A stretch of DNA of 64,000 bases from Dirofilaria immitis (GCA_024305405.1 JAKNDB010000002.1:1-64000), one strand, 5' to 3'. Positions 50,810 to 64,000 are shown, numbered from the stretch's first letter. Notes: generated by a model not told the origin, from the letters alone. Numbers and translations are program-made.

Positions 50810-53800
50810 TTACGTAAATATATCACGTCGCATTTCATAAATAGTTGGTATATCATCATCATGTTCTATATCATTATCTAAATCACCAGTTGCATCATAA
50901 ATTTCGGTAGCATCACGTGTACGTGTTGGATGTGACATCTCCATCATATTCCAACGAATCGCAATAACAATTGCAATCATAATACCTCGAATAATGGTAT
51001 TTATAAAAATAACCAAAAATGGTTGATAATCTAAACCCCATGAATGATTTACTCCCGCAACAAACATATAACCATTCAAAAAGCCATTTCAATTGTCGCT
51101 ACTGCTATATACAATGTTAATCTGAAATTAATACTTTTTCAGAAAAATAATAATCAAACTTTTTTCGCTTATTATTCTATTATGATACTTGTATATACAT
51201 CATTATTGATTGATTATCAGATAATAATATATCAATTACTGATTGATTCTAAAATATTGATTAACGAATATCAACAAATGTTGATTGAAATTACTCGATA
51301 TTTTATAATTCTTAAGTATTTTAATTCCAGAAATATAAATGATAATTACAAGAATTTCATTTGCTCATCATAGATAATTTCAGATAATATATTTTTACAG
51401 TAACGTCATAGCATATTACAGTATTCTTATACCATACAATCGTAATTTGAAATTAATGGGCGTTATTTTTGGTTTAAATCAAATAAAAAAAAATGAATTA
51501 AAAAAATTTGCACTAACCTGGATGAATGATCCCATCTTTTAACGCCCAACGTAATTCAATTAATGATAAAATATGAAATGTTAGGAGACCAAGAAATAAT
51601 ACGGTACGAAAATTACCTGCTGCTGCCATATTCGTATTGTTATTATTAGCAAGACGTATATAAAACACATTACTATAAATTGAAAATAAAATTAATTAAA
51701 TTTAAAAACTGAAATAAATGAATTATTATAATAAATTTAAAAACTAAATCAAATATAAATTAATCAAAGAAAAATAAATTTTACCCAATGAAAAGAAAGA
51801 ATAAAACAATTCCAATGAATATTTCAATAATAAATATGAAATATAATGTAGTTCGATATGAAATTTTGAAAAAGAGGTGAATATACGATGTGAGATCGGT
51901 GCTAATTTTGGATTTGTTGTCTAAAAAAATTAATTACTAAACAATAATAATAATAATAATAATAATAAAAGAGGAAAAAAAAGCATTTTTTTATTTTGGA
52001 AGATTTTTCTTTCTTTTTTTTTTGATTTATAATATTTCAATTTCTTGGTTTTTTTAAAAACTGTTAATCCGATATTAAGTTGGCTCTTTTTTGGACAAAT
52101 TTTTACTCCGTCTAAAATTTTATTACATAATTATAGTAATCAATAAATATTTTAGATCAATTTGTTCGCAAAGCAAAGATCAATTTGTTGTCCATTCTTT
52201 TATCATTTTACTAACTTATCATAAGCATCAAAAATTATTATCACTAACTGTTTCATTTTAATATGAGTTAAAGGAAATGAATAGTTATTTATGAGTAATG
52301 AAAGAAATGATTTAAACTTAAGTTTTATAAAAATTAAGAAAAAAAAGCTTTTACCTGCCTAAGTGAAGTATGAGAAATCCAATCTGTTGTTGCATCCATA
52401 ATTGCACCCCATGGCTGAAAATTAAATTTCATTTTAAAATTAATATTAAAAATAAACCAATCTGCTACATCCTTTATATGATAAAAAATGTAATTAAAAA
52501 TAGTAAGCATATTAAATTGTCACATCTTCTGATTAATCATTTATATGATCAAATTAATAATATAAAAAAAAATTGATTTTATAATAAAAGCTAACATATT
52601 TTAATGGAGGCTTTTTCTTTATTACCATTTATCATATTTAATGATAAATGATAATAAAATTTTAACAAAAATAATTTAAGCTAAAAATGATTATTCCTAT
52701 ACAAAGCATTATATAATTTGCTATTTAAAAATATGTTAATTAAAAAATAATTACCATACGATATAATATAACATTGATATAAAACGCAACAAATGCAAAA
52801 ATTATAATAATTACTGTCGGTCCAAACAATATCAAATATCCAAAAATCGATTTAATATCTTGCTTGATGATATAAATGCGGTACCGTAATCGATATGCTT
52901 TTCAATATCCATTCCATTCATTAACAAATCAAATACACTTACTAATTTTGCCTAAAATATAAATTTTTATTAAAATTTAAAATATGAAACAATTGCTGTT
53001 AATTTTAAAAAAAATTTTATGCTTATTTGAAGAATTTAAGTAAAATAAAATTTTAATAGTTTTTTTACTTTTACTTCCTAAATTAAGATGAAATTAATCG
53101 AATCATTGCTATGTATTATATGTTTTCAATTTTAAGAGAAGAGCTTCGAAAATAATTTACAAAATTTATATTGACACGTGTTTATACCGTAATAGATTGA
53201 ATTTATATTGACACGTGTTTATACCGTAATGGATTGAATTTATGCTGACACGTGTTTATACCGTAATGGATTGAATTTGTATTGACACGTATTTATACCG
53301 TAATAGATTGAATTTATATTGGCACGTGTTTATACCGTAATGGATTGAATTTATGCTGACACGTGTTTATACCGTAATGGATTGAATTTATGCTGACACG
53401 TGTTTATACCGTAGTGGATTGAATTTATATTGACACGTGTTTATACCGTAATGGATTGAATTTATATTGATACGTGTTTATACCGTAATAGATTGAATTT
53501 ATATTGACACGTGTTTATACCGCAATAGATTCTCCAAAAAATCTATTTCTGACCATAACATGTTTGAAGCTTTTATTTCTGGCTTTTTTCAGAGGCTAGT
53601 CTTCACCAACAATTGTAATTATTCTAATCTTATTCCAGATTCTTCGATCGAGAAATTTGAATTAAATAAGCATCACCTTGAAGTCAATATCGTACATCAT
53701 TGCTGTTCGAATCGCTCATTTATAGAAATTATGCAAAAGATACTAACAGGAAAAAAAAAGAAATTAAAATAATAAATCAGTAAACGAACCACAAGAAATG

Positions 53801-56800
53801 CAGGTACAGATGTAAACAATAAAATTGTATATAAAGGACTTGTTGCACCAAATAAAAATATTGTCAATGAACGATTATTGTTGATATTTGTCATTATTCG
53901 TATATCACTATCCAAATTATACCATCCTAATAGATTACTTTAATAATCAATTCGAATTTATTTTTAAAACAATGCTACAATTTGAGTATTTGCACCGATT
54001 TTTTTTTTTGTTATAATTTCATTAATTCATATATTTCCAAATTAATACTCGATATTGATTAATAAGCTATTCTATTTCATTTATAATACTCGATATTGAT
54101 TAATAAGCTATTCTATTTCATTTATAATACTCGATATTGATTAATAAGCTATTCTATTTCATTTATAATACTCGATATTGATTAATAAGCTATTCTATTT
54201 CATTTATAATACTCGATATTGATTAATAAGCTATTCTATTTCATTTATAATACTCGATATTGATTAATAAGCTATTCTATTTCATTTATATCACTTTAAT
54301 TATATATATTACATCAGTTTTAATATTATTTCATCTTCATCAAACAACATGATATTATCAATTTCTCGATTTCTTTGATAATTTCAGGAATATATGAATA
54401 GAATAAATGTTGTTATATTTAACAGATTTAAAAATAATTTGATATTTGAAAGTAATAAAGGAAAAAAAAAGCCACTTACCATAAATGAAAAAACAGAAAT
54501 AAATAGAAATAATTGCGTGATTGATGATTGTGAGACGTATTGTAGTAATGTAGAAAATGACGTACCCATCTAAAAATATTATTTTTATAAGCTTACAATA
54601 TTAATAAGAATTATCAACTATTCGTTATTCCATCAATTATTCACTATCTTTTAATATCATTAAGAAATATCGCAAAATTATTCTTAACTAAAGATCGGAT
54701 TTCTTCCGACTTGTAAATGCAAAGATTAGACCTGCATGGATCATTTTAGAAAATTATGTAAAGCTAAATAATGAAAAGAAAATATAGCTGTACTAATATT
54801 AATGCCATAATTATAAAATAAATCAATGAAACATCTAGTGAAATGAAAACTGAATGAACAAACAACTTAATGATCTTATCATAATTTGATAACAAAGAAA
54901 AATGCATACTGAATACTTAATTATAACATTACACCATATTCGGATACTGAATTTCAGATCACCAAAAAAGGAAATTTATTTTAAAATGGTAATACTGACT
55001 GGCATACAAAGCAGAAGACCCGTTGTGGCAAATACAATGCATAACAAAGTTAATAGAAGTGTTCGAAATCGTTCCACAAATGCGAATTGCTCTACGAATG
55101 AATTGTAAATGAATATTAATAGTACAACCTAAAAGGTAATAATTAGCAATAGATATGATTATATAATAGTATCCCACAATAATATTAAATTATGGTATTA
55201 TACCATGATACTGTAATATATTGCAGTAATATAATCTGTATATTATGGTAATATGATATTTCCATAAATGTAAATTACTTTATGAATGAATTATAGGTTA
55301 AATGCTAATAATACGATCTGAAAGATAGTAATTAATGACAAATATGATTGCATAATAATATTTTACAATAATGTATGATATATTGCGATAAAATATTATG
55401 TACTATGTGATAATTTAATACAGTATACCACAGTACTACGATTTTATTCGGTATACTACAGTATTATGATATTATTTAAATTTAACTTGTTTATTCATCA
55501 GGATCATTTTGATTACTTTAGGCTGTTTAACAATTTGTTTTCATCAAATGGTAGCTTTGGAATATAAATAAAAATTTTTTTAAATAAATTTCTTGAAACA
55601 AAATTTATGGTATTAGTAGTTTCAACTATAATTTTAAATTTTAAATTAGATGATGAAGTATTATCGATATTCGCTGTTTTTATTTGGATATATTTAAACG
55701 TAATGTTATTTGAATAATATTTTGCTAAAATAAACAATCTTGAAGATTGATAAAATTTAAAGATTTTGCTTATTTCTTTGAAAAATTTGCAATGTTTCAA
55801 CTAAATATTTCGGCATGTGAAGTTTTTAAAATGAAAATCTTTCCTATAGAATTACTGATAGTCGTATAAGAATTTTGATAAATGATTATTAATTGATTAA
55901 AATTTATTGATTACATTTACTTTTATAAGAAAGTATATTTCAAATAAACAATTTATACAAACCATAGGACCGATGCAAGTATAAAGCAAATTGGCTGTAT
56001 AATATAAAACTGCCCAAATTGGTCCACCAGTAATTGTAGCAAAACATGCCGCAGCCGTATCAAACGAAAATGTTTCATATAAAAATTAATTGATAAAAAA
56101 TAAATTAAAAAATAACGAAATTAATATAAAATTAGAATTCAACTTGATAAGAGAAAAATTTATTGAAAATTTCAATTGATAATGATCATGAAATGCATAA
56201 ATATACTATACGATGAATTTTTTTTTGTTTAAATAGAAAATATATCTTTGAAAAGTGTGAGACGATCGCATTTCAAACTGTGACAATTTCTTCAAAATCA
56301 AAATGATATAATGCAAATTTTCGCTTTTTCTCATGTTAAAGTCTTTTTCCATAAGTAAAGTGGAACTTCTAAACAATTTCCATGACCGAATTCTATATAT
56401 TTAATTTAAATTGTTACAAAATGATTAATTTAATCAATTCCAAGCAATTTAATGAAGCAAATTTTTCAAAATTACTTTACAACTTTGCAGGTGCTCTAAA
56501 TTGAATTAGTTCAAAGTAAAATGCTAGAAAGTTTTAATATGATATTTAAAGGCTCAACCTGTCTATCAAAAAATTTCAAGATGGTAGCATTGAAAAATTC
56601 TAGAAGTTTAATTTAAAAAAAACAAGGAAGAAAAATAAGAAACCAGTAGCCGCATAGCTATCATAAGCAGGTTGTATATTTGCCAAATGTCCATTACAAC
56701 CATCCTTTAAAACGTAAAAAAATGTTGGCGGTAACTGAAAGAAAAAATTTTAATTAAATCAAAATGAATTTTAATTACTAAATATCAATTATTATTCATC

Positions 56801-59800
56801 TTCTAATCAATAAATTATCACTAATTGTTAAGCAAAAATTAAAAATGCAATTTCTATTTTTCTTATCATTTTTGCGTCTTTGCGTACGTAATAGATTTAT
56901 ATGCAGTATTCGAACATGTTGAAAAATCTTTAAGAAAAATCTTATTTTTAGGTATAAACATCAACATTCTTGTTTACGTTACTTTTCAAGCGTTATCAAA
57001 ATTCACGTATATGTTTTTTTTCCTTTTAAAAATATTTTTCAATATTTTCATATATGTTGCTTTATCAGGAGTTATCAATATTCTAGCATATGTCACTTTT
57101 CAATAACTATTCGGAATTCTCGCACATGATGTTCTTTCAACTGTTATCAATATTCTAGCATATATCACTTTTCGATAACTATTCGGAATTCTCGCACATG
57201 ATATTCTTTCAACTGTTATCAATATTCTAGCATATGTCACTTTTCAATAACTATTCGGAATTCTCGCACATGATATTCTTTCAACTGTTATCAATATTCT
57301 AGCATATGTCACTGTTGATTATATAAATTTTCGATTATATAAGCAAATTATTTTTTCTTTTGTCTGATAATGATATCATATAAATTAAAAAATTTTATTT
57401 TTTTTTATTGATGAACTGCTAGTATTACAAGAAACTTAATGCGAAGAATGTTTAGTAGAATTTTATTCATCTATTTCGTAATTCAACAAAATAATTAAAA
57501 TTTTAAAATTATTTTATCGTTTTAGTTTGAATTCTTTTTCAAAGTATCTTATCATTTTAATTCGAATTTCTTTTTTAAGTATCTTATCATTTTAATTCGA
57601 ATTTCTTTTTTAAGTATCTTATCATTTTAATTCGAATTCTTTCTTTTTAAGTATCTTATCATTTTAATTCAATTTCTTTTTTAAGTATCTTATCATTTTA
57701 ATTCGAATTCTTTCTTTTTTAAGTATCTTATCATTTTAATTCGAATTTCTTTTTTACAGTATCTTATCATTTTAATTCGAATTCTTTCTTTTTAAGTATC
57801 TTATCATTTTAATTCGAATTTCTTTTTTAAGTATCTTATCATTTTAATTCGAATTCTTTCTTTTTAAGTATCTTATCATTTTAATTCGAATTCTTTCTTT
57901 TTAAGTATCTTATCATTTTAATTCAATTTCTTTTTTAAGTATCTTATCATTTTAATTCAATTCTTTCTTTTTAAGTATCTTATCATTTTAATTCGAATTT
58001 CTTTTTAAGTATCTTATCATTTTAATTCGAATTCTTTCTTTTAAGTATCTTATCATTTTAATTCGAATTTCTTTTTTAAGTATCTTATCATTTTAATTCG
58101 AATTCTTTCTTTTTAAGTATCTTATCATTTTAATTCGAATTTCTTTTTTAAGTATCTTATCATTTTAATTCAATTCTTTCTTTTTAAGTATCTTATCATT
58201 TTAATTCGAATTTCTTTTTTAAGTATCTTATCATTTTAATTCGAATTTCTTTTTTAAGTATCTTATCATTTTAATTCGAATTCTTTCTTTTTAAGTATCT
58301 TATCATTTTAATTCGAATTTCTTTTTTAAGTATCTTATCATTTTAATTCGAATTCTTTCTTTTTAAGTATCTTATCATTTTAATTCGAATTTCTTTTTTA
58401 AGTATCTTATCATTTTAATTCAATTTCTTTTTTAAGTATCTTATCATTTTAATTCGAATTCTTTCTTTTTAAGTATCTTATCATTTTAATTCGAATTCTT
58501 TCTTTTTTAAGTATCTTATCATTTTAATTCGAATTTCTTTTTTAAGTATCTTATCATTTTAATTCGAATTTCTTTTTTAAGTATCTTATCATTTTAATTC
58601 GAATTCTTTCTTTTTAAGTATCTTATCATTTTAATTCGAATTTCTTTTTTAAGTATCTTATCATTCTAATTCGAATTTCTTTTTTAAGTATCTTATCATT
58701 TTAATTCGAATTTCTTTTTTAAGTATCTTATCATTTTAATTCAATTTCTTTTTAAAGTATCTTATCATTTAATTCGAATTCTTTCATTTTTCATTCTTCC
58801 ATTTCTTTTATTAATTTACTTACTATCATAGAAATGAATTGTAAATGAAATTTTAAAAAAAAAAATAATTAATATGTTTTGTTTATCATTCTTATATTCA
58901 GTTGCTGTTGCTATGAGAAAGAAAAGAAAAAATCTAATCTTTTATATAATATTTATTTATTTATGATTAAATTGATATCTTATTTTATTTACTAAATAAT
59001 AAATGAATGAATGAAAAGAAATAGGAAATAAATAATTTTTTGCCTTACTAATTGGGCTGTAAGAAGTGCTAAAGCATTCATTGGCATATTCCCAGGATTT
59101 ATACGACTTGAGGCAAATATTAAAATGCCCGTAAAAGTTGATGAATAATCCACTAAAGCAATTGTAGTACGAAAGAAGCCCTGAAAATAAAAACAAATGA
59201 AAAAAAAAGTATACTGCTCAATCAAATCAAATGATATTGATAATGTAATAATGATAAGAGCAATTTATGATTATATTATTTTGCCTCTAAATATTGGAAA
59301 ATAATCAATAGGAATGAAAAAATTAAAATTTCATCGTATGATATAATAAGTAATTAAAAAATGATTATTCAATCGATCGAATAAATTAATTTCAGGTAAT
59401 TGTTTTTAAATTTCTAACAAAAATTAATTGATAATTTTAAATTTTCTTATGAAAATAATTGAGGAATAATTAAATTCTCGATTATATATATATAAGTAAT
59501 GAAATAAATCATTAATCCAATGAATTAATTAATTGTTAACCAAAAAAACAAGAAATGAATCAATATTTAAAGAACTATGAAAATTTAAAATTTAAATAAA
59601 AATATAATTTTTTTTAATTTATTGAGTTTTATGCTAACCAAAATTACTGCATTTTTATATTCATTTAATGACTTAATTTTACTTATGATACTATTAAAAT
59701 AAATAATATTTTGATAGAAATAGATTTAATCTTTAATTTATTCGTTGATTACAATTAATGATAATTGTAACAGTGATGCATTTTAAAAATGATAAGATAT

Positions 59801-62800
59801 CACTTAGCATAATACACTTTTCTAATTTTAAAAAAATTGTTTTTTCTTGATAATTTAAAATAAAATTTCTTTTTAATTTCTAAATTATTTCTGAATGAAA
59901 ACAGTGTTATTTATATGAAAATAGTTGAAAGGATAATTCGGAAATTTCTAAAAATTTTACCAAAAATTAGCGAAATTTAAATTAATACATTAGGAGATAA
60001 AATATACAATAAGTGATATGATAAAATAACTGATGTGATAAAATTGAAATAAATAATAATACAAATAAAATAAAAATGATAAAGTTTTGATTACTTACAT
60101 GAATTTCAGAAAAATATTGAAATGGATATTTTCGATATTTTCCAGTGAAATTTCACGTTCATTACTTTTACTGAATGAAAATCCAAATATTGTAAGACAA
60201 CAAATTAGAATGGTATAAAGAGTTAATGGTAATAATAAACAAAATCGTGCCAGAAACCATCCTGGATTAGTTCCATATCTTGAAATAAATAAATAAATAA
60301 ATGATAAAAAATTACTAAATTATTTTTAACAAAAATAAAAAAGAAAAGGCTAAAATATTTTTATTTTTTTTTTTGGCATTTTTAAAAGTTATTTTTTTTC
60401 TCAAATTTCTTTAAAATTTTTAGTATAAATTTAGAAATTAAGAAAATTTTTTTTTTTAATAAATTAGCATACTTTTTTACAATTAAAAATAATATTAGCC
60501 AAATTGAAATATGTGCGATAGTAAGTGAAAAGACTGGAAATTCGATCGAGAATTTTCCCATAATAGTTGGATCTTCAAAATACCATACATTTGGTATCCA
60601 ATTAGAGATATTAGTATAATGTGATAATTTTCGAATTGCATATCTAAAAATATACATACATATATATATATATATGTAATTATTGTATTGTAAGTTGAAA
60701 AACTTTTTATTTTTAGCAGTTCAAAATTAATCAATCAATAAAATTTATCACTTTAATTTAAGTATTATATTGTTGAAAGGAAAGAAAAAAAATCGCAAAT
60801 GATTTTCGCAAATGATAGATTAATTTTAAAAGGAAAAAGAAAGAAAAAAAAACTTGTTAAATTGTTGTGCTGGCCAATTATTATCCGGTTGATGTTGAGC
60901 TTTTCCATGTGAAATATTGGGTCGTAATAATTCAATGCATAAATGATCATTATAACTATGATCGCAATCAATTGCCCAATCCAATCGTCTTCGTATTGAT
61001 GCAAATATATAAATCAGATTTTGAGCTGCTGTTAATGATCGAATAAATAATCGTTCACCAGCTAACCATGTAAGAGCCCAACCAATACCTTTAATTAATT
61101 AATTAAGTAGAAAAAAAGTTTTATGTTTAATTAGTGCTGCTTATATTTGTTGTGCTTTCTTTTTCCTTTTTTTTAATTTCAAAATTAATTTTTACAAAAT
61201 TTAATTTATTGTTAAACTGATAAAGTAAGAAATAATTTTATTCAGCGTTATCTCAAAATAAATAATATTATTTAAACTTTTTTTATTTACATTTTTATTA
61301 CTAATTATGATAAGTTATCAATGATAAAAGATGAAGCAAAAAGCTTTGATATGTATTTTCGTTTATCGCTTTTTTTTGAAAGAATATAAATTAAAATTAT
61401 GTAAATAATTAATAATTGTATAATAAAATTTATTAAAATAATTTCCGATTTACATCATTTATCATATTATACATATCGTTTTATAATTTTTATTTATAAA
61501 ATAATTTCATAAATTTTTATCGACTTTTCCATCCCTCTATAAATTGTTGCTATGGAAACTTCTTGACATATCCATTCTCGACATTTTTAATCATTTTATT
61601 TGTAATGTAAATATTATTACCAATTCTCACATCTACATATATACAAAGACATATACAAATAATTGAGAAAATAAGGAAATAAATAAACAAAAAAAAATTG
61701 TTACTATTATATCTTTTTTCGTCACTAAGCTATCAATAAATAAAAGTATTGTAATTTGTATTTGTTAAGAAGTCAAAATTAATCATTTTATCAATTAATT
61801 ATATTTGCTTGATAAATAAATGAAGAATAAAAAAATTTGAAGACAAAAAATTATGTAAATTAATTTAGATATGATAATATATGAAATGATATTTGATTAA
61901 AAAAGAAATGCTAACTTTTATTGAATTTAAATTTGATAAAAATAAGCAATGAAATAAAATTAAATTTTTGAAGAAATTAATTTTAAAAAATTTCATTTTT
62001 TTTCTTTGTTTTTCATATTCATTTCATATATTAATTTCTAATATTAATTCGTTTTTTTTTATTTCAAGAAAAACAAAAAATAAGGTAGAATGAATTTTTT
62101 TCCATTTTCATATCTTATTTTATATTAAATATGTGTATATTTAATATCTTACCTTTTTCTTTCCTTCTTCAATTATCTAAAAATTCAATGAAATTTCTTA
62201 TTTTTCCTTCTTTCTATTTTACTAGCAATTGTTTTTTGTTGAGGAAACTTTTCGTGCCTAACTTTTGCAATATTTTAAAATAATTTGTTAAATCTTTGCA
62301 AAAATTTAACAAATGAAAATTAAAAAATTAAATATAATTAAATTTCATCGCACTTTTCAACAGGAAAAATGTGATGAAATTTTTAATAGAAATTAAAATA
62401 ATTTAATATTTTATATTTTTAGAAAAGAAAAATAATATTTTTGGGAGAGAAAGAATTGCAAAAATATTTGAGTAATTGTAAAAAAGATATTTTAATAAAT
62501 ATAAAAATAATAAAATTTAATTGTTATTTTTCATTTTCTCCTCTTTTTTGAATAATTATTTCAAATTTTTTATTATATTATTATTTAAATTCCAATAATT
62601 CTTTCTTTTTTTATTTTCATTTCCTAAACAATCCTTTAAATTTTGATTATTTCACTTATTTATAATTGAATAATTTATTCTTTATTCTTATATCATTGAT
62701 TATTTTATTCTTCGTTTTTTTCTTTTCAATGTTAATCTTGTATAAGAATGAAACTTTCAATGATACAATCAATTTAGTTGTAAAAGTGAGATTCGAGAAT

Positions 62801-63683
62801 GAGATAGATAAAATTAAATGTTATATGAAAGAAAGGAAAAGGAGAAGAATGAAATTTGAAATACTTCAATAGTAACTAAACCTTTTTCATCTTTCTCTCT
62901 TTCAAAAAGATTCAATTTGTTTTTTTCAAATCGTTTAACAAAATTTCAAATTAAATATGAAAGAAAAAAATGAACTTAATGATAGCAAAAAAAAGAAAGA
63001 AAAAAATTATTAAAAATAAATGGAAAGAAAAATGAATGATAAAGAAAGTTACTTATTAAATTTATAATTGGAAAAAAAAGATTGAAAAAAATGAAATAGA
63101 AAATTAAAGAAATTTAACATTTCGAAATCCAACTATTAAGTGATATTTTAAAAAATACTTAGACTTAGGCTTAGTATTATTATTACTTATTATTATTACT
63201 AAGAATAGTAGTAATAGTAGTGATAGTAATTCTTTGATTAATTTTTTCAATTAAATTTCTAAAAATAGAATTTGAAAATTTATAAGAATAATGAAATATT
63301 ATAATATCGAAAAATATAAAAGAGAAAGGCATTTATGTATTATTCTAAAAAATACTACATCTATGCTTAAGAATACAATTTATCAATTGAATGATGATAA
63401 TAATAATTGTTATTAATCATCGATTGGTATCAATTAAATACTGATAATTATCATTAATCAAATTATACTAACCGGAAGCAATTGGTGCAATACGAGCAAA
63501 TGTTAGTACAGGTCCAGCACCGGAAACATAGCCTAAATTGATAAGTAAATTTGCAGCTGGTAATGTAAACAAAAGAAATACCAATGGCCAGGTAATTAAT
63601 GATTGTGATAATAATTGTGCATATGGTGCACCTGCTAATGTCGCAATACTGTATGCATCAATTGCATCAGATGACATATACAT
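50810..63683 (-). CDS. SLC6-like (sodium:neurotransmitter symporter family) transporter with C-terminal membrane extension
   Basis: Exons: 63473-63683, 60854-61088, about 60474-60644, 60099-60278, 59049-59180, 56644-56734, 55963-about 56069, 55000-55128, 54480-54569, 53790-53926, 52755-52951, 52355-52414, 51785-51920, 51518-51672, 50810-51121. Family marks in order: LGYVSGAGPV and GIGWALTWLAGE (TM2-3), a Cys pair in the second outer loop (DCDHSYNDHLC), TNPGWFLARF (TM5), TGILIFASS (TM6), ITGGPIWAVLYY (TM8), ERFRTLLLTLLC (TM9), DSDIRIMTN then SPLYTILLF (IL5-TM11), and PWGAIMD after TM12. TM1 is degenerate: no WRFPY or GGG. Beyond TM12 come about four more hydrophobic segments and an acidic tail. 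Exons 4, 10, 11, 13, 14 and 15 are each one base short for phase. Exon 7 lacks a clear AG acceptor. Substrate unknown. Confidence 0.72.
53165..53530. repeat. 37-bp minisatellite, about 10 copies
   Basis: Unit ATTGACACGTGTTTATACCG plus TAATRGATTGAATTTAT; spacing between GACACGTG cores is 37. Each unit has a CACGTG E-box palindrome, lost in one copy (CACGTA). Lies in the SLC6-like intron between exons 10 and 11. Confidence 0.95.
54046..54292. repeat. 41-bp minisatellite, about 6 copies
   Basis: Near-identical units TACTCGATATTGATTAATAA plus GCTATTCTATTTCATTTATAA. Copies are almost identical, so the array is young. In the SLC6-like intron between exons 9 and 10. Confidence 0.95.
57069..57311. 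repeat. 72-bp tandem repeat, about 3.3 copies
   Basis: TTCTAGCATA recurs at 57081, 57153, 57225 and 57297, exactly 72 apart, with few differences. In the SLC6-like intron between exons 5 and 6. Confidence 0.95.
57528..58775. repeat. 35/36-bp minisatellite, about 35 copies, one GATA site each
   Basis: Unit AAGTATCTTATCATTTTAAT then TCGAATTTCTTTTTT. Two length variants (CGAATTTCTTTTTT and CGAATTCTTTCTTTTT) plus a rarer form lacking the CG are interspersed. On the minus strand, the sense of the host gene, every unit reads TGATAAGATACTT. Lies in the SLC6-like intron between exons 5 and 6. Confidence 0.97.
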
Positions 63684-64000
63684 TGTTATAATAATAATTG
63701 ATGATAATAGTAGTGATAATTTGTAGTAGTAGTATTAGTGTTAATAGTAATAGTAATAGTTGTAGTAGTAGTAATAAGTAGTAAATGATAACAAATCAAT
63801 AATATGATTTATTCAATAAAAATAATAATTATCCAGTTTAGATGATGATAATTGATTAAATATTAGTAGTGATAGCAATATTAAAAATAATCAATCAATT
63901 TCCAAATCAATACTTTATTATTAAGCATTCAGAAAATTGAACATATTTTGGACAGATGTATATAGTAATCGAAGTAAATTTAAAATAGCAATATATCATT
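63684..64000. other. Upstream flank of the SLC6-like gene
   Basis: Triplet-rich (TAG/TAA/TAT) sequence. No AG acceptor is evident directly before the ATG at 63683, and an in-frame stop lies about 50 bases upstream, so this ATG may be the true start. An upstream exon beyond the window cannot be excluded, since the usual N-terminal half of TM1 is not seen. Confidence 0.4.

Noticed and set aside
54902..55108. Plus-strand ORF at the SLC6-like exon 8
   Set aside because: Antisense of the TM9 exon; no coding sense of its own.
57528..58775. CRISPR-like regular repeat array
   Set aside because: Units are directly adjacent with no unique spacers, and the host is an intron-bearing eukaryote. It is a minisatellite.
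62666..62872. 68-codon plus-strand ORF in SLC6-like intron 1
   Set aside because: Low-complexity hydrophobic then basic sequence from T- and A-rich tracts, with no splice or family support.

Overview
The window is AT-rich eukaryotic DNA. Genes are built of many short exons separated by GT-AG introns, on both strands. Best guess: a nematode, probably a spirurid or filarial worm. Reasons: heavy A/T bias, small exons, a likely spliced-leader acceptor just before an ATG, and a 29-nt stretch identical to the conserved start of 5.8S rRNA as I remember it from such worms. Most tracks of open frame are single exons; I joined them by splice sites and phase.

Layout, left to right. (1) 1340-4274 +: multi-exon gene for a secreted protein I do not recognise. 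(2) 4.3-8.0 kb: no full gene, but exon-like stretches on both strands and two hairpins. (3) 8080-10342 +: complete six-exon mitochondrial ATP synthase gamma subunit. (4) about 10918-10946: isolated 5.8S rRNA 5' fragment. (5) 11282-21083 +: exportin-4 homologue, copy A, 23 exons. (6) 22226-22866 -: putative small two-exon gene. (7) 23325-23803 -: inverted, truncated copy of ATP synthase gamma exons 5-6 with the intron between them. (8) 25383-37398 +: exportin-4 homologue, copy B, same exon plan as A but diverged. (9) 38370-47360 -: myeloid leukemia factor (MLF) family gene with a first intron of about 6.7 kb. (10) 46.4-49.8 kb: orphan coding-like exons on the minus strand. (11) 50810-63683 -: SLC6-like (sodium:neurotransmitter symporter) membrane transporter of 15 exons with an extra C-terminal membrane block; its introns hold four minisatellites, the largest being about 35 copies of a unit with a TGATAAG (GATA-factor) site.

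The genes do not form an obvious operon. They are unrelated in function: energy production, nuclear export, chromatin/cytoplasmic regulation, membrane transport. The main biological point is an old tandem duplication of exportin-4. The main technical point is that exportin-4 A and B and the SLC6 gene carry many one-base frame losses, nearly all deletions in or near short homopolymers, while ATP synthase gamma and MLF carry none. This looks more like residual assembly error in very AT-rich sequence than like pseudogene decay, but the sequence alone does not decide it. I found no clearly novel system; the strongest leads are the paired exportins with a shared frame discontinuity, the SLC6 C-terminal extension and the GATA-site minisatellite.
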